Shown one piece after another: positions 1 through 12,100 of a DNA stretch of 64,000 nucleotides (position 1 is the stretch's first letter; each line of letters begins with the position of its first letter). The DNA lies in the NCBI RefSeq assembly GCF_030867145.1, contig NC_134454.1, positions 65,082,308 through 65,146,307 of the forward strand, written 5' to 3'. Both the position numbers and the translations under genes were made by a program. This DNA comes from Opisthocomus hoazin. Its lineage: Eukaryota; Chordata; Aves; Opisthocomiformes; Opisthocomidae. The notes under the pieces are model-generated. The model saw nothing but the letters and a program-made list of their open reading frames with translations. It was not told the DNA's origin and searched no databases.

Positions 1-663
1 TGAAAATACTTACTTTGAGGTCTGGGACTACTTTTTCTGTCTGGGAACTTAATTAACGGAGTATGTGGCTTGACTACCTAGAAGGCGGCAAGGTAGTAGG
101 AGAAACAAGGAGAATAAAACATATTTCCAGATACACAATGACCTTCACAACAAACTGGAACATGCAACGCATTAAACGACCACTTCTATACCGCTGTTCT
201 CTGCACCGCCACTCTGACACCCAGCTTACAGAGCTTTAGCAGGTGGAACTGCCCTCTGCGCTCTGCCTGTAGGTATTTATTCAGCCGGCTGGATGACAGT
301 GGAGAGTTCCTTGAAGGAGTTTTACAGCTCGGCAGCCGAAGCCTGGCTGTTTTTGAAACACGCCTCTTGGAGAAGCCTCCCCGTCTCACCTTCACCTTGA
401 GGAGGGACGGCTCGGAAAGCAGCCGCCGGCCAGCGTCCTCCTCTCCTGAACCAAAGGGCGCGGGCTGCCCTGCAGCCCTTCGCTGCCAGAGACCCGGGCA
501 CTGGCATCAAATGACCGGCGACACCGGGGAGGCCCCGCCTCGCGCGTCTTGCCCCGCTCCAAGGACACCGGCCTCCCCGGCGGGGCCCTGGGTCCCCGGC
601 TGCCGCAGGCCAGGCGAGGTCCGCCGCCCTCCCCGCCCCGGGGCGCGGGCCGAGCGCCGTTAC
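1..663 (-). other. MRPS36 intron 1 (partial) and CpG-rich flank
   Basis: This stretch follows the MRPS36 exon 1 donor. The right part (about 400-660) is very GC- and CpG-rich and belongs to the MRPS36 CpG island. The left part becomes ordinary AT-balanced intron. Open frames on both strands here look like by-products of the GC content, and I recognise no exon or repeat. Confidence 0.6.
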
Positions 664-702
664 CTGAACGACCCTTGTAGCGGCCGCCATCTTACTGCCC
701 AT
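664..702 (-). CDS. MRPS36: MRPS36 (KGD4), first coding exon only; gene continues off the left edge
   Basis: The exon encodes MGSKMAAATRVVQ and then meets a GTAACG donor (658-663) in phase 0. From memory, the human protein begins MMGSKMASASRVVQV, so this is almost certainly MRPS36. The product was first assigned to the small mitochondrial ribosomal subunit. It is now regarded as KGD4, an adaptor that attaches the E3 subunit to the 2-oxoglutarate dehydrogenase complex in the mitochondrial matrix. Translation could begin at either of two in-frame methionines (codons 1 and 5). The second sits inside a YY1-type motif. The gene lies directly downstream of CENPH in the same orientation, as in mammals. 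The remaining exons must lie to the left of the window, because I saw no second exon in 1-663. The call rests on 13 residues plus synteny. Confidence 0.88.
683..693 (-). promoter_or_regulatory. YY1-like motif overlapping MRPS36 coding start
   Basis: On the minus strand the sequence reads AAGATGGCGGC, the core of the YY1 consensus. It overlaps codons 4-7 of MRPS36. YY1 sites just downstream of the transcription start are typical of promoters for mitochondrial and translation genes. Assignment by motif only. Confidence 0.5.
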
Positions 703-753
703 GCTGAGCCCCCTCTGCCGCGCACAGCCGCCCGCGCACCAGGGGCGCTGCCG

Positions 754-1110
754 GGCCACGCCCGCGGTGGGTGGGGCCACGCCCGCGGTGGGTGGGGCCA
801 CGCCCGCGGTGGGTGGGGCCACGCCCGCGGTGGGTGGGGCCACGCCCGCGGTGGGTGGGGCCACGCCCGCGGTGGGTGGGGCCACGCCCGCGGTGGGTGG
901 GGCCACGCCCGCGGTGGGTGGGGCCACGCCCGCGATGGGTGGGGCCACGCCCGCGGTGGGTGGGGCCACGCCCGCGGTGGGTGGGGCCACGCCCGCGGTG
1001 GGTGGGGCCACGCCCGCGGTGGGTGGGGCCACGCCCGCGGTGGGTGGGGCCACGCCCGCGGTGGGTGGGGCCACGCCCGCGGTGGGTGGGGCCACGCCCG
1101 CGGTGGGCGG
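754..1110. repeat. 21-bp GC-rich minisatellite, 17 tandem copies, MRPS36 promoter region
   Basis: There are 17 head-to-tail units of 21 bp (357 bp exactly), each reading GGCCACGCCCGCGGTGGGTGG on the plus strand. Copy 9 (from 922) has one G-to-A change, and the last copy (from 1090) ends GGGCGG instead of GGGTGG; the others appear identical. Each unit carries a CCACGCCC box, a match to KLF/Sp-family sites, and several CpGs. The array sits about 50 bp upstream of the MRPS36 start codon and about 70 bp beyond the probable CENPH polyadenylation signal. Because the period is a multiple of three and has no stop codon, it opens long spurious reading frames on both strands. Copy number is likely polymorphic and may be misassembled. 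Confidence 0.97.
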
Positions 1111-1180
1111 TGCCCGGCGGTAGGGCTGTGTCAAAACAAACAGGGCAATTGATGTAGGCGGTAAAAATGATACATAATAC

Positions 1181-1186
1181 TTTAAT
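1181..1186 (-). terminator. Probable CENPH polyadenylation signal (ATTAAA)
   Basis: The minus strand reads ATTAAA, the commonest variant hexamer. A GT-rich stretch (TTGCCCTGTTTGTTTTG on the minus strand) follows about 35 bases downstream, as expected for a cleavage site near 1160. I see no AATAAA between here and the CENPH stop codon at 1673. The implied 3' UTR is about 500 nt. Confidence 0.5.
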
Positions 1187-1672
1187 AAGCAAAAAGAAGA
1201 AAAAAAAGCCAAGGAGTGATGAGCGTGGGCTTTCCGCGGGGGCAGAGCAGGGCCGCGCGCCCCCGTGCGGTGCCCACGGGAAGAGGGGCAGAGACGGCAG
1301 AGCCTTGGTCTAAGGACAATTCTACATAAAAGCCTGAAATATGCAAGGTTATTCTTGTGCTGTTGCCGCCTTCCAGAGGGGAACGAGGACGCGGGAAACT
1401 GGACAGCTGTGAAGTTGCTCTTCTGGGCGTTTCACTGGCTGCATCGCCTCTTCAAACATTTACTGTGTACCAGGAATTAACCCTTTGCTTCCAAGAGCTG
1501 CGTGGCCACATTCTGCCTGTTCAGGGAGAAAAACTTCCAGGAAGGTTAAATTTTCAATTCACTGAAGCGTGCTTTCATGATGCATATTAATCTATCATAA
1601 TGCATGTTAATCTACCAAGTTTAGGACACTGATTACAAACACCGCGTGAAATCAAACTCCTTTTCTCCTGAC

Positions 1673-4600
1673 TCACGGAAAACAGACATCTTTTTCAAGC
1701 TGTAGAACAATTGCCTTTAGGGATGGATCTTCTGCCCAGTTAACTCTGCTTCCAATTATGATATTCTATAAGAAAGAAAGATTATTGGTTAAAGAAAGCC
1801 TTCAAAAAGGACTACTCTGCGTAAAATCTCTCAAAAGCAGTTGTTTTTTAATTTTTATTTCAGAAGCCCTTGAAATTCACAGCAGTGTTTTAAGTTGGCA
1901 GGATGGGGGGACAGAGGAGATCGTTCTAGATCCTATTGTCAACACACAGGCAAAAAAACCCAAACAACCCAAAACCCAGTCCTTTGAATTTCCTGGAGGT
2001 GCTTGCACACCATCCCTATTTTAAACTTAGGAATTGAGGGGATTTTTTTTTTTCCCCTGTAAAACTTTACATGCAGTAAAGTTTGCCTCAAACACAACAC
2101 AGCACAGTTAACATTCTCACCCTGCGGTTCTGGATTGAAAATGGGAATTATTAAATTTAACCAAAGAAGATTTGCTCTATTTACAGGTCAGAAGATTTCT
2201 GGAATACAAAACCAGTACAAATCTAATCTAAAACCCACTAAAATGTTTAATTTCTCGTTCTCAGTTTGAGATAGTAGTAGCATAGCACAGCATGCAACAT
2301 AAAAATATGTGGCTCTTTTTCGGTCCTTGAAATTCTCCTGATCATCCAAATTCACAGCATGGTTACATCCTGTCTTCTACCTGAAGCCCTCCAATATGTT
2401 CTCTCTTTTCCTCCTTCTAAAGTTTTTAAATAAACTTTGTGCGTGCTTAACTGGGATTTCACAATCCACTTGCAGATAAACACAAGAGCATTGTAACTGC
2501 AATTTACCACTCACTGTGCCTCCCACCTTCATGCCTAGGTCACCAACCCGCAGGGCCAGGCGAAGGAAGGCTGGACAAGTCACGGAGGGAAAGGCAGAGC
2601 ACCAGACTGCAGCACAGCATATGTGACCTTTAGCAGAGCCCCTCCGAGCAGAGGATGCCACAGGAGGCCCTTCCACCCTATCCCAGCTTGGGGGTTTTCT
2701 TCCTCACTTTGCATGACTCCGCACGCCAGATGACCTGCCAGTCAGCGGCGCCTGATACGTGGGAAACCGGGAGGCTGCAAGCTACACCGCCAAAGTATCT
2801 GGAGACTGGCCACGGCTGCAGGCCAAGGCTTTCGCAAGGCTCCTGCGGGCGACACAGACAGAGGCACGCACGTGCTGGGGAGGGGCAGACCGAGGAGCAG
2901 CGGCCTGGCTCACCAGTATCACGAGACTCAGACCTACTTATTTTTCCTAACCACGAGATGGGGGAACTGATTTGGCAGGGTGTAGGGCTGGCTCTCAGTG
3001 TAAGGAGATATAGCCACTGCTGTGACAGACATTCTCTGAGAAAATGCATTATTCTTGTACCTTTAAGGGAACGAGGCAATAAAGATAGGTTTATAGACTG
3101 CCTCTAAACTCTGTAACTAATTATTCCAAAGGATATTGTGACAATTTCATGCTTTTCACCTTGAAAGCAATAAAGTTTTCATTTCATACCGCCATTTTCC
3201 CATTACCATCCTTACTTAAAGCTTTTAGAAAACACAGCTTTGTTTGAAGTTACACTTACCATACACTATGTTATCTCGGCTATAATGCAAAACGGCAAAT
3301 TTACTTCTAAAATCTAAAACACATTACCTGGAATACATTTTGAATTACAGTAGTCATCTTTCTTTCTTTTTGTAATTTATTATGTATCTTCTCCAGCGCT
3401 TCGTTCACTTTCATACTTGCTTGTTCCTCCTTTTGTTTTCTGATCATGGTATGAATTTGCTGTAATTTCTGCTGTCCGGCTTTTTTTAACACTGTTCCAT
3501 TATTAGGAAAATGAAGCGTTAAGAAGTAGTTAGGTGAGCAGTAGAACTAAAGACATGCTTTCTTCCTCACAGACATCTAAGGCACTTCCACTGCAATAAC
3601 CCTAACTTCACACTCCATCCCTCCCCTACGACACACCTCCAGATATTCCTTTCACACAAGAGGCAACACGTGCTGTGGCTACCTGGTGTCAGTCGACTGG
3701 TTCCCTGGCCACTAGCAAAACAGAAAGTACTTTGCATGCTGCCTGCATTTCCACCAGACATGGACAATAATTTCAATGTCTGTCCTACGGCCTGTCTTCA
3801 GTTGTCACAACTTTTATTGTCAGAGGCGTTTAAAACCTTTTTAGCTTTTTCAGACTTGGTCAAAAGCAAATGCCAAAGTCATACAAGGGACACACGGACA
3901 TCACCAGTGAGTATTACTACTTTTTTGTAGGAAATCAGGTTAAAATTAGACTGAATAAAACCATTTAGGGACAGTTCATACATTGAAAGAATGCTGACAT
4001 AGCATTCCTTCCCTTATTTCTGAAGATATTAAGGATGCTCATTTTTCGTATTAACACAGACATTTCATTGTGTTTATTTGTTGCTGTCAACATATACACC
4101 ACTTCCTATGCATGAAACAAACAACAACTGTTAAAACTGTTGGCAAATCTGATCATATGACCTTATAAAGTTCTGAAGATTGACTTCACATCTAAATTTG
4201 ACCCACTCTAACAAGCCTACCAGACACCAACATATGTACTATTACAAGAGTTCTTTGTAAGTAAATTCCCTCCCCTATTCTACAAACATTTCATAAAGGT
4301 GCGTTCAGACAAAAAAGAGAAATCCTTTGGGTGTTGTAGGACTGATTTAAATTACTAAATGCTGTGTAATTTTCTGGGGAGCTTACACTAAATAATGAAA
4401 TGCCACCACATTCTTTTTGAGTATCTTCTTGCATCTCTCATTCCAACACGTCAGTCTCATGCTCAAGGAGACAACACATAAGCTCGTTTTTACAATACTT
4501 CCTACCTTTTCAGAAGTTTTATAACTATGTTGAGAGTTTCGCAGTAACTTCAGATGTAAATTAATATTGCTACAAGAACTTTAACATACAAACTGTACAT

Positions 4601-7600
4601 TCAAACATAAACCAAAGTCAGTATAACTAACACACTTACACAATCTTTTCCTTTTAATGTCGATCAATTTCTGTTCCTTCTCACGTGCTTGCTGAAAGAA
4701 AACAATGAAGTATATTGTAGATGCTTGGCTCCGAAAAATATTGAAAGATGCCAATTCAATCCACAAAAGAACTTCAGGGCAGCTCCAGAAGCCGACTTCC
4801 TTACATAGTCACTTCAAGTAATCGTTTCAGTCATTTTAGCACCAGCAGAAACTGCACCTTTGGGCCACCTACTTAGCTTCAAACGACTTGTGCAGCCCTG
4901 TCACTTTCACACAGTTCACCTGCCCACCTTGAGGTCTGTAGACCCGCACAACTGCAACAGAAGCTACAAGGGCCACTTACCTGCTGACAGTCAATTATTG
5001 CTGTGCTGAGCATTACTATGTGTTTCACAGTTTCCATGATCAGTCTAAGGAAGGAAACACAGTTGCACACCTTCAGACCGTTAATATGAGTCAACAGCAT
5101 AAACGTTTTAATCAAGGTTATTTGGATTAAACAAAAAATCCCCATTTTCCCTAACACCAAAATAAAGCATACTTTATTTTTTTCCCCAAAACAGAATCCT
5201 TTCTTTTTTACAGTTATTATACTATTGTTGCAGGGACCAAACAATCCCCTTATTTCCCTCCCAGTTTCTCTGATTTTTCAGTTAAGCCTGTCCAACATTT
5301 CAGATCACAGAGCTTGGAAGGCGTCAAGGAAGCCTACCCAGCTGAGAATGGCTAACAACTGGAGCTCCTGAATTCTGGTGCACGGCAAGGACATGATGGA
5401 GATGGGATGTTTTCAGCTGCATTTCTGACGAAAATTAAATTTCTCATACCACACTTCATACACGTGTACCCGTTAATATCAGACAGGAAATTAAAAGCTG
5501 ATTTTGAACATGTTTGAAACTTTCAGGTTTTTTTCAAAGACGTTAATCTCTTCCATGATTAATTAACGAAGGCAGCAAAGCAGAGACAAGGCTCCGTTAC
5601 AAGCCTGTAATATGTGCTCAGCTATTAAGACAAAAAACTCTTAACTACAAACAGTTCTCACTAGTGAATCAAAAATTATGATCTCTGTAATCAAAGGCTG
5701 GTTAATTCAGAGCCCAAATGTAAACCCACCAAGGGTATAAAAGGTCTGATCATGCTGGTTCTAGCCAGGTGGACAGAACATCATTCAGTCAAAACTAGAA
5801 GAAGGAAGCTTGCCTTTAAAAAAGGTACAGCAAAGTAACGTAGAAACATGTCACATTAAACTGTGTAAAGTCCATTTCTTTCTAGCCATCCTTTCTCCAA
5901 GAACACCTTACCGTGAGTCACTGTCATTTTGCTGCATTTTGTTTCTCAGGGCAAACGTAAGTTGGATCCTGCATAGTGTGGGGAAGAAACATGTAACTGA
6001 CAAGAAACTGAGAGAAGTAGATTTAGATTAGTAACGGAAGAGATGTTTTCAAGGTTTCATTTATGTCCACTTTCACACTGGAATTACACATATAAAATAC
6101 TCAGTACCTTTTAAATATCCCAATTATTAAACAATGCAACTTAACTCTCAGGACAAGTAAGACTTATCAATGAGTATCTGCGAGAGTGACAACTCCTCTG
6201 TCTCTCGCCAAACATACTCGGACACCATTAACCCCAGAGTCTGCAGAAGGGAAGCTGGGCAAAGGTGGGAATTCAGCTGAGCAGCTGTGTAACATGGGAG
6301 GTGTACAACACCTATCAACTTCCACCTTTTCACAGGCATTTGTAAAACACTGCCAAGAAATATGTTTACTGATTTATACAGTCAGACATTCACAATTTTG
6401 CAGGAACCTTTGGGTTTACACATTTCAATTTGTAATTTTTTTTTCTCCTTTACGGTATCTCCATTTGCCTTTCTATTGGTTCAATGGTACTAAAATCTCT
6501 TGTGTCTGTAACACACACCATATCACTTTGAAATCCTATTTTAATCAGAATTATGTATGTGTCCATGAATGTAAACAAACAGAAAACCTCAAAATCAACA
6601 GGAAAAAATTATACCTTTGCAAGGCTAATGTCTTGTTCTGGAAAGAGACTTTTACTTCCTCCATATCTCTTTCCAAATCTTCTGTGGTACTGAAGGAAGA
6701 AAAACAAAACCCCAAACAGTGTGAGGACAACAAAAAACTGAAAAGTAACATCACACTTTTAACTTGCTCCCAACATGTCTAAAGTAAGAATTTTTCCTAT
6801 AAACCACCAATTATTAAGGCCATGAGTATTTTAGCATGTGGAGCTATATTAGTGACTTCTAGCCATCACAAGAAGGACTGCAAATTTAGAAGCCACATCA
6901 GATACAGAACTTCATTAGGAGACTGAGTAAAATATTTCTTCCCCATATTTTCTCTTAATTTCCTGTATTTTCACCAGTCTCGTGCAAAGTGCTTATCACT
7001 AATCCAGAGATTTACTAAGAAGGAGTAACTAGAAGAGAACCTCCAAGTTCAGTTCTCAACCCTTCTCCTCTTTATTTTAAAATACGTCAAATGTTTGAAA
7101 TTATCCAATGACATACCTCCTGATAAACTTTTCTCCAGTGGTGTGATCAAGGTAACCTTCTTCACCTGCAACGAAAATACATCACTAAAAGCAGCACAAC
7201 AGAGACTTTTTAGTATAATCTACTGAGCATAAAAGATGAGCAGCTGGATGGCTATAACAATAATAATTATTATATTATTATTAAATTATATATAATAATA
7301 ACAATATTATTGTAACAGCAATTCTTACTCCTATCTCCATGCCTTATCATCTGTTCTACTGTCAGCAAGACTACACCATCAATCACCCGTACGAGAGAAA
7401 GAATTTGGCTTTAAAATATTTCCACCTAGCACTTTTCAGACATGCCAGAGCTGGCTCACAGCACTGCTCTATGTATGCAGCTGGCTGGTTCAGCAGAAGA
7501 GGGCATGAGTAATGGAAATGCAATGGGAACAAGAAGAAACACCTTAAATCCCTAACGGTGCCAAACAACGGCTCTAATCTAAAAGAGGGCAGATTTAGAT

Positions 7601-8427
7601 TAGATATTGGGAATAAATTCTTCACTACAAGGGTGGTGAGGCACTGGCACAGGTTGCCCAGAGAAGCTGTGGCTGTCCCCTCCCTGGCAGTGTTCAAGGC
7701 CAGGTTGGATGGGGCTCTGAGCAACCTGGTCTGGCGGAAGATGTCCCTGCCCATGGCAGGGGGGTTGGAACCAGATGATCTTTAAGGTCCCTTCCAACCC
7801 AAGCCATTCCATGATTCCCCTTCCTCCCCATCGACCAGACTCCTGAAAACGGCCATCACGTGCCAGAGAGTTCGGGGGGTCCGAGGTGAAAACCCAAACA
7901 GAGAAAGGGCAGGGGGCAATAACCACAGGGCAGTTCCACAAGCATTCCCACCCGCCCCCAAGAGCCGTCTAGAAAATGCTGCGAGACGCTCTGGTAAGGA
8001 AGACGCTTCATTGTTACAACGAGCGCTCCCGATAAATAATGTAAGTACACCCGGTCCGCAGGTCGTATTATTTATCACTGCAACGCCACACCGAGGGGAG
8101 CGCAGGGGGTCAGGAGCAGGGGCGGGCTTACCGGCGTGAACCGCAGCGCTGCACTCCCTGAGCTGCTGCTTCATCTGGTCCCTCAGCCTGCAGCAGGGGC
8201 AGAGCGACAGCGGTCAGATCCGGCGGGCGCCGGGGGGTGGGGGGGGGCCGCCGCAGCCCACCCGCCCTGCTCCGCGCCGCTGCCAGCCCCAGCGGCTCCC
8301 CGGCCCCCACCCGCACTGACCGGAGCAACTGGAGAACGTCCACCGTGGCCTCCGGCTCGGCCGCCAGCCAGCCCCCGGCCCCCGCCCCGGCCCCGGCGCC
8401 CGTCGCCTCCGGCCGCGGCGCCTCCAT
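1673..8427 (-). CDS. CENPH: CENPH, centromere protein H (complete, 9 coding exons, 238 aa)
   Basis: Coding exons in transcript order: 8427-8321, 8187-8132, 7165-7117, 6689-6615, 5968-5912, 5044-4981, 4691-4640, 3491-3328, 1765-1673. They total 717 nt, with GT-AG junctions and an unbroken frame. CENP-H is a member of the constitutive centromere-associated network. It works with CENP-I and CENP-K at the inner kinetochore to bridge CENP-A chromatin and the outer kinetochore. Visible hallmarks are LRDQMKQQLRE near residue 37, the helix DLERDMEEVKVSFQNKTLAL, a long charged coiled coil through the middle, TTVIQNVFQ near residue 200, and GSRVNWAEDPSLKAIVLQLE at the C-terminus. All match human CENP-H in order. 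The N-terminus is a low-complexity Ala/Gly run (GAGAGAGAGG). The length is close to the human 247. The start ATG has a good context (ACCATGG). Intron 2 holds a CR1 tail. Confidence 0.97.
7257..7316. repeat. AT-rich low-complexity tract (ATT/AAT type)
   Basis: About 60 bp made almost wholly of A and T in irregular ATT and AAT units, within CENPH intron 2. It is partly self-complementary (ATTATTATTA against TAATAATAAT), so it could form a hairpin. It looks like a simple repeat. Confidence 0.85.
7562..7818 (+). mobile_element. CR1 LINE 3' end fragment, in CENPH intron 2
   Basis: A 5'-truncated CR1 tail. It encodes the typical last residues of the CR1 ORF2 protein (FRLDIGNKFFTTRVVRHW) followed by the 3' UTR, which ends GGTCCCTTCCAACCC...CCATTCCATGATTC. 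It lies antisense to CENPH. No intact coding capacity remains. Confidence 0.93.
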
Positions 8428-9004
8428 GGTGACACGTTCGAACAGCCCGCGCGCGCGCCACTCCAGCAGCGCGGCCGGCGGCTGCTTCTGCCTTAGTGGG
8501 GCGGGGCTTCCCGGCAGCCTGGGACGCTTCCGGCCAATCCTCGACCGCGTCGTCGTCTCGGCGCTCGGCCGGCGCTGTCTGAGGCCGGGCCCGGAGCGGA
8601 AAGGCGGGTCGCCCGCCGCCGGGCCCACGGCCCGGCCGAGGCCTGCCTGCAAAAACACCCTGCGGCGGCGGCGGGCAGGGGGGGGAAGGCGGCCCCTCCT
8701 GACGGGGGTTCTGCAGGTGAATAGCGGGAGGGGGGCGGCAACGCGGCTGAGCGCTTGTCACTGGGACCGAAAAATAGCGGTGAAAGGGGTGGGCAAAGAG
8801 CAAGGGTCGCCTCTAAGGGAAGGTGGAGACGGCGCTGTGGCCGGAGCTATAACTGAGAATAGGCTACAGTAAATATTAATTTAGTAGGGCTGCACTGTGA
8901 TTGGGCTGATCTGGCAGACGCTCTGCCTGCCGCCACTCCCAGGGCTGCCCCCAGCCCCCCTCCCCCAGCCCCTGCCGAGGAAGCCAGCTGTAGCACCAGT
9001 GAAC
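8428..9004 (-). promoter_or_regulatory. CENPH promoter / CpG island between CENPH and CCNB1
   Basis: GC- and CpG-dense DNA immediately upstream of the CENPH start codon, with no gene of its own. It contains TTCGAA at 8437-8442, a CHR-type cell-cycle hexamer ten bases from the ATG. A GC box (GGGGCGGGGC) lies near 8498-8507, and a CCAAT box at 8534-8538 reads CCAAT on the plus strand. NF-Y sites plus a CHR are the usual layout of G2/M-expressed genes. The transcription start is not determined. The right end reaches the CCNB1 cleavage region, so the two transcription units are less than 0.6 kb apart. Motif-based. Confidence 0.6.
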
Positions 9005-9021
9005 ACAGAAAGTAAAAGTGC

Positions 9022-9027
9022 TTTATT
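9022..9027 (-). terminator. CCNB1 polyadenylation signal (AATAAA)
   Basis: The minus strand reads AATAAA within CTTTTAATAAAGCAC, 86 nt past the CCNB1 stop codon. Cleavage would fall near 9005, giving a short 3' UTR of about 110 nt. Confidence 0.8.
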
Positions 9028-9112
9028 AAAAGTATTAACACACACAAATACAATACATTTATATACAGAGGGGCACACAGTACAAAGTGTTCTACTTTAA
9101 CTGACAGAGAAG

Positions 9113-12100
9113 TTACAATTTCTTAATCAGAGGTTTGGCTAGCTTCTTTATGAGAGAAGAGTTCAGCTGTTCAATGTCACTTATCTTGCCATGTTTCTTG
9201 GAGGCGTATTTGTTCTTGATTGTCTGTGGAGGGATAAGTCTGATTAACTTTATCCTGTTTATTATAAACTCACACTGTTCCAGCTCCCCTGAGGCCTGGT
9301 GATCAAGCTGAGCCTGTCCTAGCACCCCAGACCCGTTCACAGCTGGCTGGTGCTGCTCCGGCAAGACAGAGCACTCCAGCTGAAGGGAGCAGGTCTGATC
9401 CAAGTCTGACCACAGTGGCTCAGCTACTCTGGCCTCAGAGCACCACATGTTGACACTTAACCACACGTACTCCCCATCTGCACAGTGAGACTTACCACCT
9501 GCTTGGTGAGGCCCTCATTCACAGTAATTACATTCTTCGCTAAGTGCTGCATAACAGGGAGAAGGTCATCCTCAGCATAAAACATGTAGTGTTGCAGAGT
9601 TGGTGTCTGAAAGGAAAGGAAGTCATTAGGTAAGCCTGCTAGAACAATCTAAGTACACTGGCGTTTTGTCTTCTGCTGGGCTTGGGCAACTGCCATCTCC
9701 TGTCTCAAGGGGAGGATTAACAGTTACTGCCCTGCTTCTGTCCCCTTGTGAGGCACCATGGGAAGACAAGAACATGCTGAGATACCACGAGAGAAGCAGA
9801 AGGCATGCGCTTGGCCCAGAGCAACCTTTTTAAGCTGGTGCACAGGCACACCTAGTCCCAAACTAGGAGGTGGTCTGACAAGCATAACTTACCCACTCAC
9901 ATCCATTGAGGAGTTTCAGAGCCAAACAAGAAGCAGCTGCTGCTGTCTTGGATGGAGGGAAGTGAACCATATCATAGTCCACAATGGACAACTCCATCAG
10001 GTACTTGGCCAGCAAGTGCTGTTTAACATCCACCTGCAGTACATCAGAGTTGAGTGTTGGCAATCTCCAAGGCAAGAGCATCCTGCCAAGCATTCGTTGA
10101 GTCAAGCAGGAAGAAACACTTAGCAAACATTTTCAGAGCTATAGGCTTAAAATTCAAGTGGCTTAATCACAGAGCAGTTCTGAGCTGTATTAGGCTGCTC
10201 ATAGTCTAGGACCACTCCTTTCAGTGGCAGTCTAGCAGTCACCTGCAGTACCAGGCAGGCATTGGGGGGGTGGAGTGTCAGGCTCACACAACTGAAAGCA
10301 GACAATCAAGGCCTCCCATGTTGCTACATGGGAGACACATCTCAACCACACTGGCTGCTAAATTCTTGTGGAACTCAAAAGCTTTGAACTGCTTTAACAA
10401 GCTGCCACAGTCAAGCACTGCATTTCCAGATGCTGCCTACAGTAATGCCCATTCTCAACACTACCTGTCCAACCTTTGAAGCCCTCCTTAGGAAATGGGG
10501 AGGGAGAGGGTGACCCAGACCAAAGTCCAGGGCTTGCAGGATCTTGATCTCCATGTGGCAGATCTGGATCTTTGTGTAAGCGTTATCAGTTATATAGACA
10601 AAGTCTTCACTATTGACAGGAAAAATCTCTTCGTATTTGCTGGCAATGAACATAGCCGTGATGCCAATCAGCTGCAACGTCTTCTTGGAAACAGCATTGT
10701 CCTGTAGAAAGAAGCAGCACAGATTTGATTTGTCTGAATGACTTGGTTCAGAACACAGCTTTTCAAGGTAGCCCGTGTAAAGTTGGTCCTACGGCAGGAT
10801 GTTCATACTGGCATATACAGAGTAACTGTACATCAGCTGTTACCTCTGTTGGCATCTGCAGGGGTACCAGAAGGCTTTGAGATCAAACCAGGGAGAGGAG
10901 GGAGCAGTTTTGATATATCAAGTCACCGTTCATAGCTGAGAGGGTTATATAGTGCATAGGGCTCAGCATCAAGTGCTCTGTTGGTCAGCTGGATTTTGTT
11001 ACAGGTAGTGCATCTAACCACAGTGTTACTGGTCAGTGCTCGTCATGCTTTAGCTTAGGGGAAAAGCATTGGCCAACACCAGGCAAGAGACACTCACCTG
11101 CAGGTAGCGATCAATGATAGCAACTGTCATGTACAGGGTCTCCTGCTGGAGGCTGAACTTCATCTGTACTTGCACAAGCCAGTCTACAAGTATGGCACGC
11201 ATGTGCCCACTGATTTCCTGGCCAGCCAGGTATTTGGGTCTGACAGGTCGAGTCTCCTGTGTGGAAGGAACAGGGTTAATAGATCTTGTCACTTCTCTGA
11301 AGCACTTGCAGTGCCTCACCCCTGTAGCATCTTGAGGCTTATCAAGGAGCTCAGGACAGGCATAGCCCACAGCTGTAGGCCACGAGGTTTCTTTGTTCAC
11401 TGAAGGTGGGCTAGAAAGAGCATGGTACTAGCACTACTAGTCGACTGGTCTAACAACCAGCATCTGTTTACACTACCAGGTCAGTTTAACTTTACATTTA
11501 AGCTGAGGGATCACTTATTAGTGCCTCAGGAAAACCTGCAGGTGAGAGTGGATACCAGCTCCCAGCTGCACCTGTGATGACAGGTTCACTGTAATTGGCA
11601 TCCTGACCTACTCCTACCAACCTCGAGGTCTCTCAGGTACTTGTAGATGTCCTTCACATAGTTGCTGCAGAGGTTCGAATCGTCATCATCTTCCTTGTCA
11701 ACATCTTGGATGTCAAGCAAATCTTCAGAGAAAGGCTGACACACCACATTCTTGGGCATAGCCCGCTCACAGACCTCCATGGGGGATGGAGAGCAGAGCT
11801 CCGGCTGCAAGGAAACACAGGGTCAGCACAGGCAGCACCTCCCTCTGCGCCCCGCCATGGGCCGGGCGGAGGCTCCCAACCCCCTTTTTGGGGCACGGCA
11901 TGGGGCGGTGACACCCCTGCTTAGCCCAGGTGGGGGCCGGGTGGTACCTGCTTGGGGTCCGGCTTGGGCTCTGTCTTGGGCTCCAGCTCCTTGGTGACAG
12001 CCCTGAGTGTCTTCCTGACAACCGGCTTGTCCAGGGAGGTGGCGGGCGCGGGCATGGTGCTGGGCTGCTGCCCATGGCTCCCATGCACCGCTGTCTTCTT

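Noticed and set aside
754-1110. CRISPR-like array
   Set aside because: Units are directly adjacent with no spacers, in a vertebrate promoter CpG island; it is a minisatellite.
322-1212. Long repetitive open frames on both strands around the minisatellite (up to 296 codons)
   Set aside because: The 21-bp period is a multiple of three without stops, so several frames stay open by arithmetic alone; the repeats give three different peptide patterns, and no domain is present.
8183-8872. Overlapping frames up to 211 codons in the CENPH CpG island
   Set aside because: Pro/Arg/Ala-rich composition artefacts; the true CENPH exon 1 uses only 8427-8321.
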